A DNA stretch of 64,000 nucleotides, taken from Prevotella sp. (GTDB taxonomy: Bacteria > Bacteroidota > Bacteroidia > Bacteroidales > Bacteroidaceae). Below the pieces are notes generated by a model that had not been told where the DNA came from, did not search any database, and saw nothing but the letters and a program-made list of their open reading frames with translations. The first letter of the stretch is position 1. Each line of letters opens with the position of its first letter. Shown here one piece after another: positions 56,552 to 64,000 of this stretch. Location: positions 1 through 64,000 of the forward strand of contig JAFPWS010000022.1 in the NCBI GenBank assembly GCA_017412705.1. Direction: 5' to 3'. The position numbers and the translations under genes were made by a program.

Positions 56552-58432
56552 TTACTCCTTGGCAGCGTTCTCGGCGTCGATAGCCTTGATCTTGTCGCGT
56601 ACCAGCTGGACTTCGTCCTTGAGCTTCTGCACCTTGCGGTTCATCTCGTCGATGAGCGAGTTGCCCTTCTTGCTAGAGGCATTCAGGAAGCCGAGGTTGT
56701 TCTCGTAGGTCTGGACCTCGCTCTTGAGCTGCTCATACTGGCGCATCAGGCGTGAGCGCTCGTTGTCGAGGGCGTTCTCGCCACGTTCTGCCACCTGCTT
56801 GAGGTTGTCCTTGAACTTGCTGAGACGACGTTTGGCTACGGTGATGTTGAGGTCTTTGTACAGCTTGTCGAGCACCTCGTGGTATTCTGCATAGAGCTTG
56901 TCTTTCTCCTTGAAGGGTACATGGCCAATGCCCTGGTACTCCTCGACGAGCTTCTGCACACGCTCCTGCAAATTCTCGCCAGCCTCCTCTGCAGCAGCCT
57001 TCAGACGGGCAATGACGTCGCGCTTCTTCTCCAGGTTGTCGCGCTCCTCATTACGGGTGCCGGCACCTGCAGCGTTGCGGGCCTCAAAGAACTTGTTGCA
57101 GGCTCCAAGGAACTCTTCCCACAGCTGGTCGCCCAGCTTCTTGGGCACCATGCCTATGGTCTTCCACTCCTTCTGGAGGTTGATGAGTTTGTCGCTGGTA
57201 GACTTCCATTCGGTAGAATCTTGCAGCGCCTTGGCCTTCTCGATGAGGGCACGCTTCTTCTCGGCATTATCCTTGAACTGGTCTTTCAGACCCTTGAAAT
57301 ACTCAGCCTTGCGTCCGAAGAAGTCGTCGCAGGCGGCACGGAAGCGCTCGAAAATCTTCACGTTCATCTTCTGGGGTGCGAAGCCTATAGTCTTCCACTC
57401 TCCCTGTAGCTCGATAATCTCCTTGGTGTGGCGCTCCCAGTCGGCACTGCCCTTGTTCTCTTCAGCGGCGATGGCCTCTACCTTCTCGCAGAGGGCTGTC
57501 TTCTTGACGAGGTTCTCTTCTTCCTTGGCACGGATGCCTTCGAAGTGTTGCTGGAAACGCTTGTTGACAGTAGAAGAAGCGGTCTTGAAACGCTGCCAGA
57601 TTTCCTCGCGGAGCTCCTTCGATACGGGACCTGTCTCGCGATACTCCTGATGCAGCTTCTGCAGCTGATGGAAGGCGCTGATGACGTCGGCCTCCTCAGC
57701 GAGTTTCTCTGCTGTCTCACAGAGCTTGGTCTTCAGCTCGAGGTTCTTCTTGAAGTCGTATTCGCGGGCTTCGGAATTGAGTTTCAGCAGGTCGTAGAAC
57801 TGCTCAACATAGAGCTGGTAGTTACGCCACAGCTCGTTGGCACGCTCAGCGGGCACGTTCTTAATCTCGCGCCACTCGTCCTGCAGGGCTTTGAAGTCCT
57901 TATATGACTTGTTGGCCTCCTCGGGTGAGGTGACCATAGCTTTAATCTTCTCGATGATGTCGAGCTTCTTCTGCAGGTTCTCCTGCTTCTCCTGCTCCTG
58001 CTCTCTGAACAGTTGCTGACGCTTCTCCCTGATGAGCACCATCTCGGCCTTGAAAGCTTCCTCGTCGGGGTCAGGGGTAATCTGATACTGTTCGGGATCT
58101 CCGCCACCGTCGATATATTCCTTTAACTTAGCCTCGCGCTCAGCAATATGCAGCTTGTAGAAGCAGGACTTCAGATAGTCGACCTCTTCCTTTTGGGGAG
58201 TATCGCTGCCATGTGCTATCTCGCGCACACGCTCCAATACTTCCTTCTTGGTCTGGTACTGCTTAAGCTGGGGGGCTTCGGGAGTTTCACTGGCCTCAGT
58301 GCTTGCTGCGGGTTCAGCGACTGCCTCTTGGGGAGCCTCGGCTGCGGTTTCTACTACGTTCTCCGACTCGGGAGCTGGAGTCTGGTTTACATTCTGCTCC
58401 TCAATGGGAGCTTTTTCTTGAGAGTCCATCAT
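56552..58432 (-). CDS. DUF349 repeat protein
   Basis: 626 residues, almost all helix. After an acidic, Ala/Glu/Pro-rich N-terminal region (A-A-E-A-P-Q-E-A-V-A-E-P), several DUF349 repeats follow, each with L-x-x-E-W-K-T/R-I-G/K-x-x-P and F-x-x-A-x-x-x-F: D-E-W-R-E-I-K-N-V-P, G-E-W-K-T-I-G-F-A-P, K-E-W-K-T-I-G-M-V-P. The C-terminus is a coiled coil. DUF349 proteins are widespread in Bacteroidota; in proteobacteria similar repeats occur in a protein linked to translation and stress. Two ATGs (58432, 58429) are adjacent. Confidence 0.88.
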   Translation of the reverse strand: MMDSQEKAPIEEQNVNQTPAPESENVVETAAEAPQEAVAEPAASTEASETPEAPQLKQYQTKKEVLERVREIAHGSDTPQKEEVDYLKSCFYKLHIAEREAKLKEYIDGGGDPEQYQITPDPDEEAFKAEMVLIREKRQQLFREQEQEKQENLQKKLDIIEKIKAMVTSPEEANKSYKDFKALQDEWREIKNVPAERANELWRNYQLYVEQFYDLLKLNSEAREYDFKKNLELKTKLCETAEKLAEEADVISAFHQLQKLHQEYRETGPVSKELREEIWQRFKTASSTVNKRFQQHFEGIRAKEEENLVKKTALCEKVEAIAAEENKGSADWERHTKEIIELQGEWKTIGFAPQKMNVKIFERFRAACDDFFGRKAEYFKGLKDQFKDNAEKKRALIEKAKALQDSTEWKSTSDKLINLQKEWKTIGMVPKKLGDQLWEEFLGACNKFFEARNAAGAGTRNEERDNLEKKRDVIARLKAAAEEAGENLQERVQKLVEEYQGIGHVPFKEKDKLYAEYHEVLDKLYKDLNITVAKRRLSKFKDNLKQVAERGENALDNERSRLMRQYEQLKSEVQTYENNLGFLNASSKKGNSLIDEMNRKVQKLKDEVQLVRDKIKAIDAENAAKE

Positions 58433-58517
58433 CTTAATTGTTTTAGTGCATGATAGGGTTAGTTCACATATAAATATTGCCCCACCGAAATGGGGGCCAG
58501 GCATAAGCCTTGGGGGA

Positions 58518-58525
58518 CAAAGTTA
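58518..58525 (-). promoter_or_regulatory. -7 box (TAACTTTG) of the DUF349 gene
   Basis: TAACTTTG on the minus strand, 85 bp before the ATG at 58432. It excludes an upstream in-frame start at 58504 only weakly, but that segment reads as leader. Confidence 0.7.
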
Positions 58526-58569
58526 ATGAAAAAATCTGAAACGGCCTAATTTTTTTCGAGAAAAGTGAA

Positions 58570-59496
58570 TTAAATCAGTCGTTTATGCCTGAAAACGAGC
58601 AAAGAGATGACTGAAATGCCTACCGAAAGTACTATGGCAATGATAAAACCTACGGGGCTGCTTTCCAAACCATTGATGAGGTTCATGCCAAAGAACGAGG
58701 CCACCAGGGTTGGCAACATGAGGATGATGGTAACAGAGGTGAGCGTACGCATAATGGTGTTCATGTTGTTGTTGATGATACTCTGGTAGGTGTCCATGGT
58801 TGACTCCAGAATGTTGGAGTAGATATTGGTGGTCTCTCGTGCCTGTGTCATCTCGATGTTGACATCCTCGATGAGGTCGGCGTCGAGCTCGTCAATCTGC
58901 AGCTTGAACTTCAGTTTGGAGAGTAGTGTCTCGTTGCCTCGGATGGAGGTGTTGAAGTAGGTCAGCGAGTCTTGCAGACGGCTGAGTCCGATGAGCGACT
59001 CGTTATTCACCTCCCGGTCCAGGTTACGCTTGGACTTCTCTATGAGCATGGAAATCTGCTTCAGACGCTTCAGGTACCATACTGCCGATGAGAGGAACAG
59101 GCGGAAGATCATGTCAACATAGTCGGTAAACCCCACACCACGCTTCTGCTGGAACGACACGAAGTCTATCATCATGTTGGTCTCGTAGTAGCAAACGGTG
59201 ATGGTGACATCGCGCTTGTGGATGATACCCAGCGGGACGGTGGTGTAGGGGGTACGCGAGCGTACCTCCTTGACGTAGGGTATACGCAGGATGATGAGCA
59301 TCCATCCGTCGTCGTACTCATAGCGGGCACGCTCGTCGGTATCACTAATGTCGGAGAGGAAGTAGTCAGGGATTTTGAATTCTTCTTCCAACATCTGCTG
59401 GTCTTCTTCTGTCGGACACGTCATCTGTATCCAGCAGTTGGGCTGCCACTCGTTAATCTGGCTGAGCCCTCCTTGGGTGTTCCAATAGGTCTTCAT
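58570..59496 (-). CDS. corA: CorA-family magnesium transporter
   Basis: 308 residues. Cytosolic funnel domain, then a long helix, and two C-terminal transmembrane segments with the signature F-F-G-M-N at the end of TM1 (G-M-N). It moves Mg2+ (and Co2+/Ni2+ in some relatives) through the inner membrane. The gene is monocistronic, with its own promoter 130 bp upstream and a foldable leader that reaches almost to the start codon, which suggests control in cis. Confidence 0.93.
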   Translation of the reverse strand: MKTYWNTQGGLSQINEWQPNCWIQMTCPTEEDQQMLEEEFKIPDYFLSDISDTDERARYEYDDGWMLIILRIPYVKEVRSRTPYTTVPLGIIHKRDVTITVCYYETNMMIDFVSFQQKRGVGFTDYVDMIFRLFLSSAVWYLKRLKQISMLIEKSKRNLDREVNNESLIGLSRLQDSLTYFNTSIRGNETLLSKLKFKLQIDELDADLIEDVNIEMTQARETTNIYSNILESTMDTYQSIINNNMNTIMRTLTSVTIILMLPTLVASFFGMNLINGLESSPVGFIIAIVLSVGISVISLLVFRHKRLI

Positions 59497-59499
59497 TGT

Positions 59500-59620
59500 G
59501 CTAATCCTTTAATGAGTTTAGCGGCAAGAGGATTAGCGGTCTTGCCTGCTGTCCTCCCGCCTACGAATTGTAATGATTCGCCGGGTAATCGTCCATTTTG
59601 TTATTAATATTTTGGTTATT
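59500..59620 (-). promoter_or_regulatory. corA leader with possible pseudoknot and short ORF
   Basis: About 120 nt. GGCAAG (59523-59528) pairs with CTTGCC (59541-59546), and GCTAATCC (59500-59507) pairs with GGATTAGC (59530-59537). The two stems interleave, so they form either an H-type pseudoknot or mutually exclusive hairpins. The second ends 3 nt before the corA ATG (59496). Upstream lies the ORF at 59561-59596. This layout suits metal-responsive control, but nothing identifies a ligand. Confidence 0.5.
59561..59596 (-). CDS. 11-residue upstream ORF in the corA leader
   Basis: Encodes M-D-D-Y-P-A-N-H-Y-N-S. It lies entirely in the leader, with the stop 15 bp before the interleaved stems. 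Magnesium-transporter leaders in enterobacteria include short ORFs; that parallel is only suggestive. Confidence 0.35.
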   Translation of the reverse strand: MDDYPANHYNS

Positions 59621-59626
59621 CGGGTG

Positions 59627-59634
59627 CAAAGATA
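59627..59634 (-). promoter_or_regulatory. -7 box (TATCTTTG) of corA
   Basis: TATCTTTG on the minus strand; transcription would start about 59620. Confidence 0.75.
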
Positions 59635-59781
59635 CAAAAAAAAGGTAAATGTCAATAATGAAAAAGTGAAAAATTTGCTGCCGCCTGTCACTTTTTTCTT
59701 TCGTCAAAGCCGTACGGGAGCAAATTCTTCACTTTTCACTCTTTTCTGACCTCAGGTCAGCGTGTGTCGGTGCATTTCTTT

Positions 59782-61242
59782 TTACTTTACAGGAACATCC
59801 TCAAGCGTCTTCTTCAGCAGTTGCCAGAAGGGTGCTACGGTCTCGATGAGTGCACGCTCCGTAGTGGTGTGGGGCGACTTCATGGTGGGTCCAAAGCTGA
59901 CCACGTCGAGGTGCGGATACTTGCCCAGTATGACAGAGCACTCCAGACCAGCATGGTCTACCTGGATGATGCCGTCCTTGCCAAACAGCTGTTTGTATTC
60001 ATCCAACAGCAGGTGCAGGATGGGGGAGTCAGGGTTGGGGTCCCAGCCGCCATACGAGCCAGCGGTTTCCACCTTCATGCCTGCCATGGAGAAGCAGCTC
60101 TCGAGTGTCTTGACGATGTACTCTTTCATGTCTTCACGACTGGAGCGAGCCAGTATCTTCAGCGAAGCCTTGCCTTCGCCAATGTTGATGATGGCCAGGT
60201 TTGACGAGGTCTCTACCACCGAGGGGTAGGAGGGAATCATGCGTACGACACCGTCGTGACAGCCATAGATGGCGTTGATGAGGTTGTCCTGAATCTCCAC
60301 GGGAACCTCCTTCTGTGGGGTTGCTACCTCTTCGACGGTAATCTCGATGCCCTGGGGCTCGATGAGCTTGAACTCGTCGTTGAATGTCGCCTTCCAGTCT
60401 TCTGCAATCTCCTTTAGCAGGGCAATATTCTCCTTGGGCAGGGTCAGCACGGCTTCAGCCTTGAAGGGAATGGCATTGCGCATGTTGCCGCCTTGCCAGG
60501 ATGCCAGACGGGCCTCGGTCTGCTCAATGGCCTCGCGTACCACCTGTACCAGTAGTTTGTTGGCATTGCCGCGGCCTTCGTTGATCTCCAGTCCGCTATG
60601 TCCACCACGCAGTCCGCATACAGTCACCTTGGCTGCAGCGTCCTCAGCGTCGGTATCTGCCTCCTGATAGTCGAGTGTTGCGGTGATGTCGATACCGCCG
60701 GCAGAGCCTATGACGAACTTACCCCAATGCTCGGAGTCGAGGTTCATCAGGATGTCGCCCTGCAGTTCCCCTTCGGGCAGGTCGTTGGCACCATACATAC
60801 CTGTCTCCTCGTCGGCAGTGATGAGGGCGTCGATGGGTCCGTGCTTCAGGGTCTTGTCTTCCATGACAGCCATGATGGATGCTACACCCAGGCCATTGTC
60901 GGCACCCAGCGTGGTACCCTTGGCCTTTACCCATTCGCCGTCAATCCACGGCTCGATGGGGTCGGTCTCAAAGTTATGTTTTGACTCGGGAGTCTTCTGA
61001 GGTACCATGTCCATGTGGGCCTGCAGAATGACGCCTTTGCGGTTCTCCATACCTGCCGAGGCGGGCTTGCGGAACACAATGTTGCCTGCGGGGTCCTTGA
61101 AAGTCTCAACACCAGCCTGTTTGCCGAAGTCGAGCAGGAACTGCTGGATTTTCTCTAAATGTCCACTGGGGCGTGGAACTTGTGTGAGTGCGTAGAAGTT
61201 CTTCCACACGCACTGTGGGTTCAGGTTTTGAATTTCGTTCAT
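59782..61242 (-). CDS. pepD: Aminoacyl-histidine dipeptidase
   Basis: 486 residues, M20 family. H-M-D-M-V (metal His), G-A-D-N-G-L-G (bridging Asp), D-E-E-T-G (catalytic Glu), and G-G-H-S-G-L-E-I are in the PepD order, with the lid domain between. It splits Xaa-His and related dipeptides in the cytosol. Its start overlaps the stop of the upstream membrane protein by 4 bp. The 284 bp between it and corA hold the corA promoter, leader and a short CTGACC-tca-GGTCAG palindrome (59747-59761). Confidence 0.95.
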   Translation of the reverse strand: MNEIQNLNPQCVWKNFYALTQVPRPSGHLEKIQQFLLDFGKQAGVETFKDPAGNIVFRKPASAGMENRKGVILQAHMDMVPQKTPESKHNFETDPIEPWIDGEWVKAKGTTLGADNGLGVASIMAVMEDKTLKHGPIDALITADEETGMYGANDLPEGELQGDILMNLDSEHWGKFVIGSAGGIDITATLDYQEADTDAEDAAAKVTVCGLRGGHSGLEINEGRGNANKLLVQVVREAIEQTEARLASWQGGNMRNAIPFKAEAVLTLPKENIALLKEIAEDWKATFNDEFKLIEPQGIEITVEEVATPQKEVPVEIQDNLINAIYGCHDGVVRMIPSYPSVVETSSNLAIINIGEGKASLKILARSSREDMKEYIVKTLESCFSMAGMKVETAGSYGGWDPNPDSPILHLLLDEYKQLFGKDGIIQVDHAGLECSVILGKYPHLDVVSFGPTMKSPHTTTERALIETVAPFWQLLKKTLEDVPVK

Positions 61243-62240
61243 TGTATTACTGTTTTAGGGTTTGGTTTTATTGTCGTGAAGGAGAGTGCCAGCCAGGCAT
61301 AGATGCCAAGCAGGACGACGAGCATAGTCTGTACGGTGTGGACGATGAGCGCGAAGTAGAGTGCATGTTCGTCCTGCACACCATAGAGTATCAGCATGGT
61401 CTTGACAGCGAAATGCCACGGACCGGCGCCATTAGGTGTAGGAACGATGACGGCTATGGAGCCTACGATAAACGTTACCAGTGCACAACCTATTCCGAGG
61501 TCTGCTGTGAAGTCGAAGCAGAAGAACGTCAGGTAGTAGTGCAGGAAATAGCTGATCCAGATGGCCAGCGTGAAGATGGCGAACAACGGGATGTTGCGTA
61601 CATCCTTCAGCGAGATGACACCCTGCCAAATGCCCTTGACGGTTGCGCGTACCTTATTATATATGGATAGCTTACGCAGCAAGAAGTGCAACAGGATGAG
61701 AATGGCGATGAGGCAGATACCCACCACCAGATAGCCTGCCCATGAGAAGCTGTGCAGGATGCCATGGAGGCTGGTGCCCGTCTTGTGGAAGAAGGTGCCG
61801 AAGGTGCTCATCTCCAAGAGTAGCACAATGGCTGTGATGCCCATGACCAGTAGGGAGTCAATGGCACGCTCAGTCACCACTGTACCCAAAGCCTTGGGGA
61901 AGGATATGCCGTCGTAGCGGTTCAGCACACCGCAACGTGTGAACTCGCCCACACGGGGGATGACCAGGGAGACGGCATAGCTGAGGAAAATGCTATGTAC
62001 GCTGACGGAGTTGCGCGGATGCTCGTCCACAGGTTCCAGCGTCTGCCTCCAGCGCCATCCGCGGAAAGCCTGTGCCAGTATGCCAAAGGGAAAAGACAGC
62101 AACATCCACGTCCAGTCCATTTCGTCTGTCATGACGTGCAGGATGGTCTGCCAGTCCTCGCCTCGGTACATCCAATAGAGAATGCCTGCGCCCAGAACCA
62201 GCGGCATGAGTATCTTCAGTATGATATTGCTTATCTTCAT
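61239..62240 (-). CDS. UPF0104/lysylphosphatidylglycerol-synthase-like membrane protein
   Basis: 333 residues with about eight transmembrane helices. Motifs R-G-W-R-W, I-P-R-V-G-E-F-T-R-C and P-T-P-N-G-A-G-P-W-H-F match the AglD/UPF0104 family related to the membrane part of MprF flippases. The N-E-G/G-E-F loop type suggests lipid handling; substrate unknown. First gene of the operon with pepD, with a TACCTTTG box 8 bp before the ATG. Confidence 0.85.
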   Translation of the reverse strand: MKISNIILKILMPLVLGAGILYWMYRGEDWQTILHVMTDEMDWTWMLLSFPFGILAQAFRGWRWRQTLEPVDEHPRNSVSVHSIFLSYAVSLVIPRVGEFTRCGVLNRYDGISFPKALGTVVTERAIDSLLVMGITAIVLLLEMSTFGTFFHKTGTSLHGILHSFSWAGYLVVGICLIAILILLHFLLRKLSIYNKVRATVKGIWQGVISLKDVRNIPLFAIFTLAIWISYFLHYYLTFFCFDFTADLGIGCALVTFIVGSIAVIVPTPNGAGPWHFAVKTMLILYGVQDEHALYFALIVHTVQTMLVVLLGIYAWLALSFTTIKPNPKTVIQ

Positions 62241-62248
62241 TCTGAGTA

Positions 62249-62256
62249 CAAAGGTA
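62249..62256 (-). promoter_or_regulatory. -7 box (TACCTTTG) of the membrane protein-pepD operon
   Basis: TACCTTTG on the minus strand, 8 bp before the ATG at 62240; a near-leaderless message. Confidence 0.7.
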
Positions 62257-62334
62257 GTGCAAACCGAACGAAACGCAAAATAAATTAATATTTATTTTCA
62301 ATTAGATAAGTTTAGGAGTTTGCTTTTTTTTTAT

Positions 62335-62342
62335 TACCTTTG
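62335..62342 (+). promoter_or_regulatory. -7 box (TACCTTTG) of rsmA
   Basis: TACCTTTG ends 9 bp before the ATG at 62352. A TTG start at 62340 would lie in this box, so 62352 is used. Confidence 0.75.
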
Positions 62343-62351
62343 CGCACAGAT

Positions 62352-63173
62352 ATGAAGCAAGTAAGACCCAAGAAGAATCTTGGTCAGCATTTTCTGACTG
62401 ACCTTTCGATAGCCAGACGCATTGCCGACACGGTGGATGCCTGTCCCGGCCTTCCTGTATTGGAGGTAGGACCAGGCATGGGTGTCATGACGCAGTATCT
62501 GGTGGAGAAACCTCGTCCGCTGAAGGTGGTGGAGATTGATCGCGAGAGTGTGGCATACCTGAACGAGCACTTCCCTAAGTTGCGTGAGAACATCTTGGGC
62601 GAGGATTTCCTGAGGATGGACCTGTCGCAGGTATTCGACGGAGGACAGTTTGTGCTGACGGGCAACTATCCTTACGACATCTCGTCGCAGATATTCTTCA
62701 AGATGATAGACAACCGGGAGCTTATACCTTGCTGCACAGGCATGATTCAGCATGAGGTGGCCCAGCGCATGGCATCGCAACCAGGAACCAAGGCCTATGG
62801 AATCCTGTCGGTACTGATACAGGCCTGGTACGATGTGGAGTACCTGTTTATGGTCGACGAGACGGTGTTTAACCCGCCTCCCAAGGTCAAGAGTGCCGTC
62901 ATTCGCATGACTCGTAACCAGACACAGCGCCTGGGGTGTGACGAGCAGCTGTTCAAGCGTGTGGTTAAGACGGTGTTCAACCAGCGTCGCAAAATGCTGC
63001 GGGTGAGCTTGAGGCAGCTGCTAAGTGACGGCGCCTTGTCCGTACTCAATACCCAGCTTGTATCCTCCTCGACAACACTCTCGCTGACCCTGCGTCCAGA
63101 GCAGCTGACAATTCCCCAGTTTGTAGAGTTGACGAATATGGTGGAAAAAGGGCTGTGTTCGGCCACAAAGTGA
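62352..63173 (+). CDS. rsmA: 16S rRNA (A1518/A1519) dimethyltransferase
   Basis: 273 residues. N-terminal K-K-N-L-G-Q-H-F-L, the SAM-binding L-E-V-G-P-G-M-G-V-M-T and E-I-D-R-E-S, and the catalytic N-Y-P-Y-D-I-S-S are all RsmA/KsgA marks. The C-terminal helical domain has R-R-K-M-L-R. It dimethylates two adjacent adenosines near the 3' end of 16S rRNA. Single-gene unit, with a terminator 40 bp after the stop. Confidence 0.97.
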   Translation: MKQVRPKKNLGQHFLTDLSIARRIADTVDACPGLPVLEVGPGMGVMTQYLVEKPRPLKVVEIDRESVAYLNEHFPKLRENILGEDFLRMDLSQVFDGGQFVLTGNYPYDISSQIFFKMIDNRELIPCCTGMIQHEVAQRMASQPGTKAYGILSVLIQAWYDVEYLFMVDETVFNPPPKVKSAVIRMTRNQTQRLGCDEQLFKRVVKTVFNQRRKMLRVSLRQLLSDGALSVLNTQLVSSSTTLSLTLRPEQLTIPQFVELTNMVEKGLCSATK

Positions 63174-63213
63174 GTGTGTCCGTGCACAAATGATTGATTT
63201 ACGTCAAGAATAG

Positions 63214-63245
63214 GCCCCTTTTTTCAGAAAAAGAGGGGCTTTTTA
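63214..63245 (+). terminator. rsmA terminator
   Basis: GCCCC-T6 pairs with A5-GA-GGGGC, followed by TTTTT. Confidence 0.85.
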
Positions 63246-63268
63246 GTACAACATCCCGAAAAACGTCG

Positions 63269-63276
63269 TACCTTTG
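63269..63276 (+). promoter_or_regulatory. Promoter of the second candidate small RNA
   Basis: TACCTTTG followed by GCAGTG, 25 bp after the rsmA terminator. No clear TTG at the usual distance. Confidence 0.6.
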
Positions 63277-63280
63277 CAGT

Positions 63281-63498
63281 GTCTTCAATAAAGAGTTAGT
63301 ATATAAAGGTAAAAGTTTTCAGGAAAATCGACAGTAGGTTTAGACAGATTTTGAGGTAAATAAAAAAAGATTGTAGAAAGGATAACACCGACGTCGCGAG
63401 ACGCATTTTCATAAGAATAGGTTTTTAGTTATTGATAGTAGAAAGATGCAGCCCACGGGTGGAATCCCGAGTGCTGCATCATTTCTTTTTCTCTCTTT
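63281..63498 (+). ncRNA. Candidate small RNA, about 200-215 nt
   Basis: A plus-strand unit with a -7 box at 63269 and a hairpin end at 63445-63480 (GATGCAGC / GCTGCATC plus inner GGG-tggaat-CCC pairs), followed by ATTTCTTTTTCTCTCTTT. No ORF fits: the frames between are short and start-poor. It occupies the 355-bp gap before the convergent MATE gene. A small hairpin CGTC-gcga-GACG lies at 63393-63404. The length is like a 6S-type RNA, but no conserved structure was established. Confidence 0.55.
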
Positions 63499-63529
63499 AT
63501 AGGCAGACCGCGTTTCGTCTTTTGTTTCT

Positions 63530-64000
63530 TCAGTCTTGCATCTTTTTTAGCCAGTTGCCATAGAACATGTTGCCCAGGAACATAAGTCCCCGGAACGTCA
63601 ACTCGATAGCCATGGCCATCCATACGCCAGGCAATCCGTACGTCCTGGCCAGCAGGGCGGCAAGTGTCAGGCGTACTCCCCACATGGAGAGCAGGCTCAT
63701 GATGGCAGGCTTCAGCGTTTCGCCAGCACCGATGAAGACACCGTTGCAGACGATGGCGGCAGCAAACATAGGCTCGGCAAATGCCTCAATGCGCAGACAG
63801 CGGGCTCCCAGCTCAATGATTTCGTCGACAGGTGTCAGGATAGACATCAGCTCCGGAGCGAATACCCACATCAGGACACCCATCATCGTCATGACTCCAA
63901 TGCCCAGTGCCGTTGACATACGGGCAAACGACTGTGTCAACAGTCGCTTGCCTGCTCCGTAGCTTTGGCCTACCAGCGTGGTGGCGGCCTCGGCGATGCC
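63530..64000 (-). CDS. MATE-family efflux transporter (partial, N-terminus outside window)
   Basis: The frame is open to base 64000, so only the last 156 residues are present. They hold L-V-G-Q-S-Y-G-A-G-K, typical of the loop after a MATE helix, then several hydrophobic helices (I-G-V-M-T-M-M-G-V-L-M-W-V-F-A, A-A-I-V-C-N-G-V-F-I-G-A-G) and a short basic C-terminus (W-L-K-K). MATE proteins export cationic drugs or metabolites in exchange for H+ or Na+. Substrate not determinable. Confidence 0.88.
   Translation of the reverse strand, partial: GIAEAATTLVGQSYGAGKRLLTQSFARMSTALGIGVMTMMGVLMWVFAPELMSILTPVDEIIELGARCLRIEAFAEPMFAAAIVCNGVFIGAGETLKPAIMSLLSMWGVRLTLAALLARTYGLPGVWMAMAIELTFRGLMFLGNMFYGNWLKKMQD

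Noticed and set aside
59747-59761. CTGACC-tca-GGTCAG palindrome as the pepD terminator
   Set aside because: The stem is only 6 bp and no T run follows on the minus strand; left as an unassigned palindrome.

Overview
The window reads as chromosome of a Bacteroidales bacterium, most likely Prevotella or a close relative (inference). Evidence: almost every transcription unit starts with the Bacteroidota -7 box TAnnTTTG (TATCTTTG, TACCTTTG, TAACTTTG), Shine-Dalgarno sequences are nearly absent, and the gene set is typical: HU-like protein plus smalltalk peptide, DUF4450 enzyme, TamB with lipidated TamL, DUF349 and DUF4827 proteins, PepD, a fimbrillin-like lipoprotein, and surface proteins ending in a G-x-x-I-x-NGKK tail. 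No tRNA, rRNA or CRISPR array was seen.

Layout. 1-1.66 kb: end of an HU-like gene, a smalltalk peptide and an AbiE-type toxin-antitoxin pair. 1.80-10.89 kb: an AT-rich integrated element of about 9.1 kb in the 3' end of guaA. It is bounded by an 11-bp near-identical core (TCCCAyTCGAT), with a tyrosine integrase next to guaA. It carries a protein resembling the palm of family A polymerases, a NUMOD3-like peptide, a WYL_2/SH3-like protein, a serine recombinase, a large repeat surface protein behind a long foldable leader, and small unknown proteins. No relaxase is present. 10.9-21 kb: guaA with a sugar nucleotidyltransferase, a CotH/lamin-tail secreted protein, a sugar kinase fused to a RapZ-like C-terminal domain, a HAD nucleotidase and a DUF4450 enzyme. 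21-28.8 kb: a candidate small RNA, a histidine-kinase-like protein lacking the phospho-acceptor His, a SulP transporter with mscL, gapA, and a lipoprotein-miaA-lipid kinase operon. 28.8-33.7 kb: a glycogen operon (debranching enzyme, GT4, GH57). 33.8-35.5 kb: a 45-residue peptide and a fimbrillin/FISUMP-like lipoprotein. 35.9-39.5 kb: queuosine precursor transporter, queF, a cyclophilin and a P1B ATPase lacking its nucleotide-binding domain. 39.6-46.7 kb: nucleotidyltransferase, DHH phosphoesterase, DUF4827 lipoprotein, phosphohexomutase, OmpW/PorT-like barrel, aldehyde dehydrogenase, nagB. 46.9-53.9 kb: tamB-tamL. 54-64 kb: GH2 beta-galactosidase, DUF349 protein, corA with a structured leader, pepD with a membrane protein, rsmA, a second candidate small RNA, and a MATE transporter cut by the window end.

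The most unusual items are the guaA-integrated element with its minimal polymerase-like gene, the P-type ATPase without an N domain, foldable leaders before the repeat surface protein and corA, two candidate orphan small RNAs, and a recurring pattern of -7 boxes only 4-9 nt before start codons, which implies leaderless messages. All assignments rest on reading the sequence; no database search was run.
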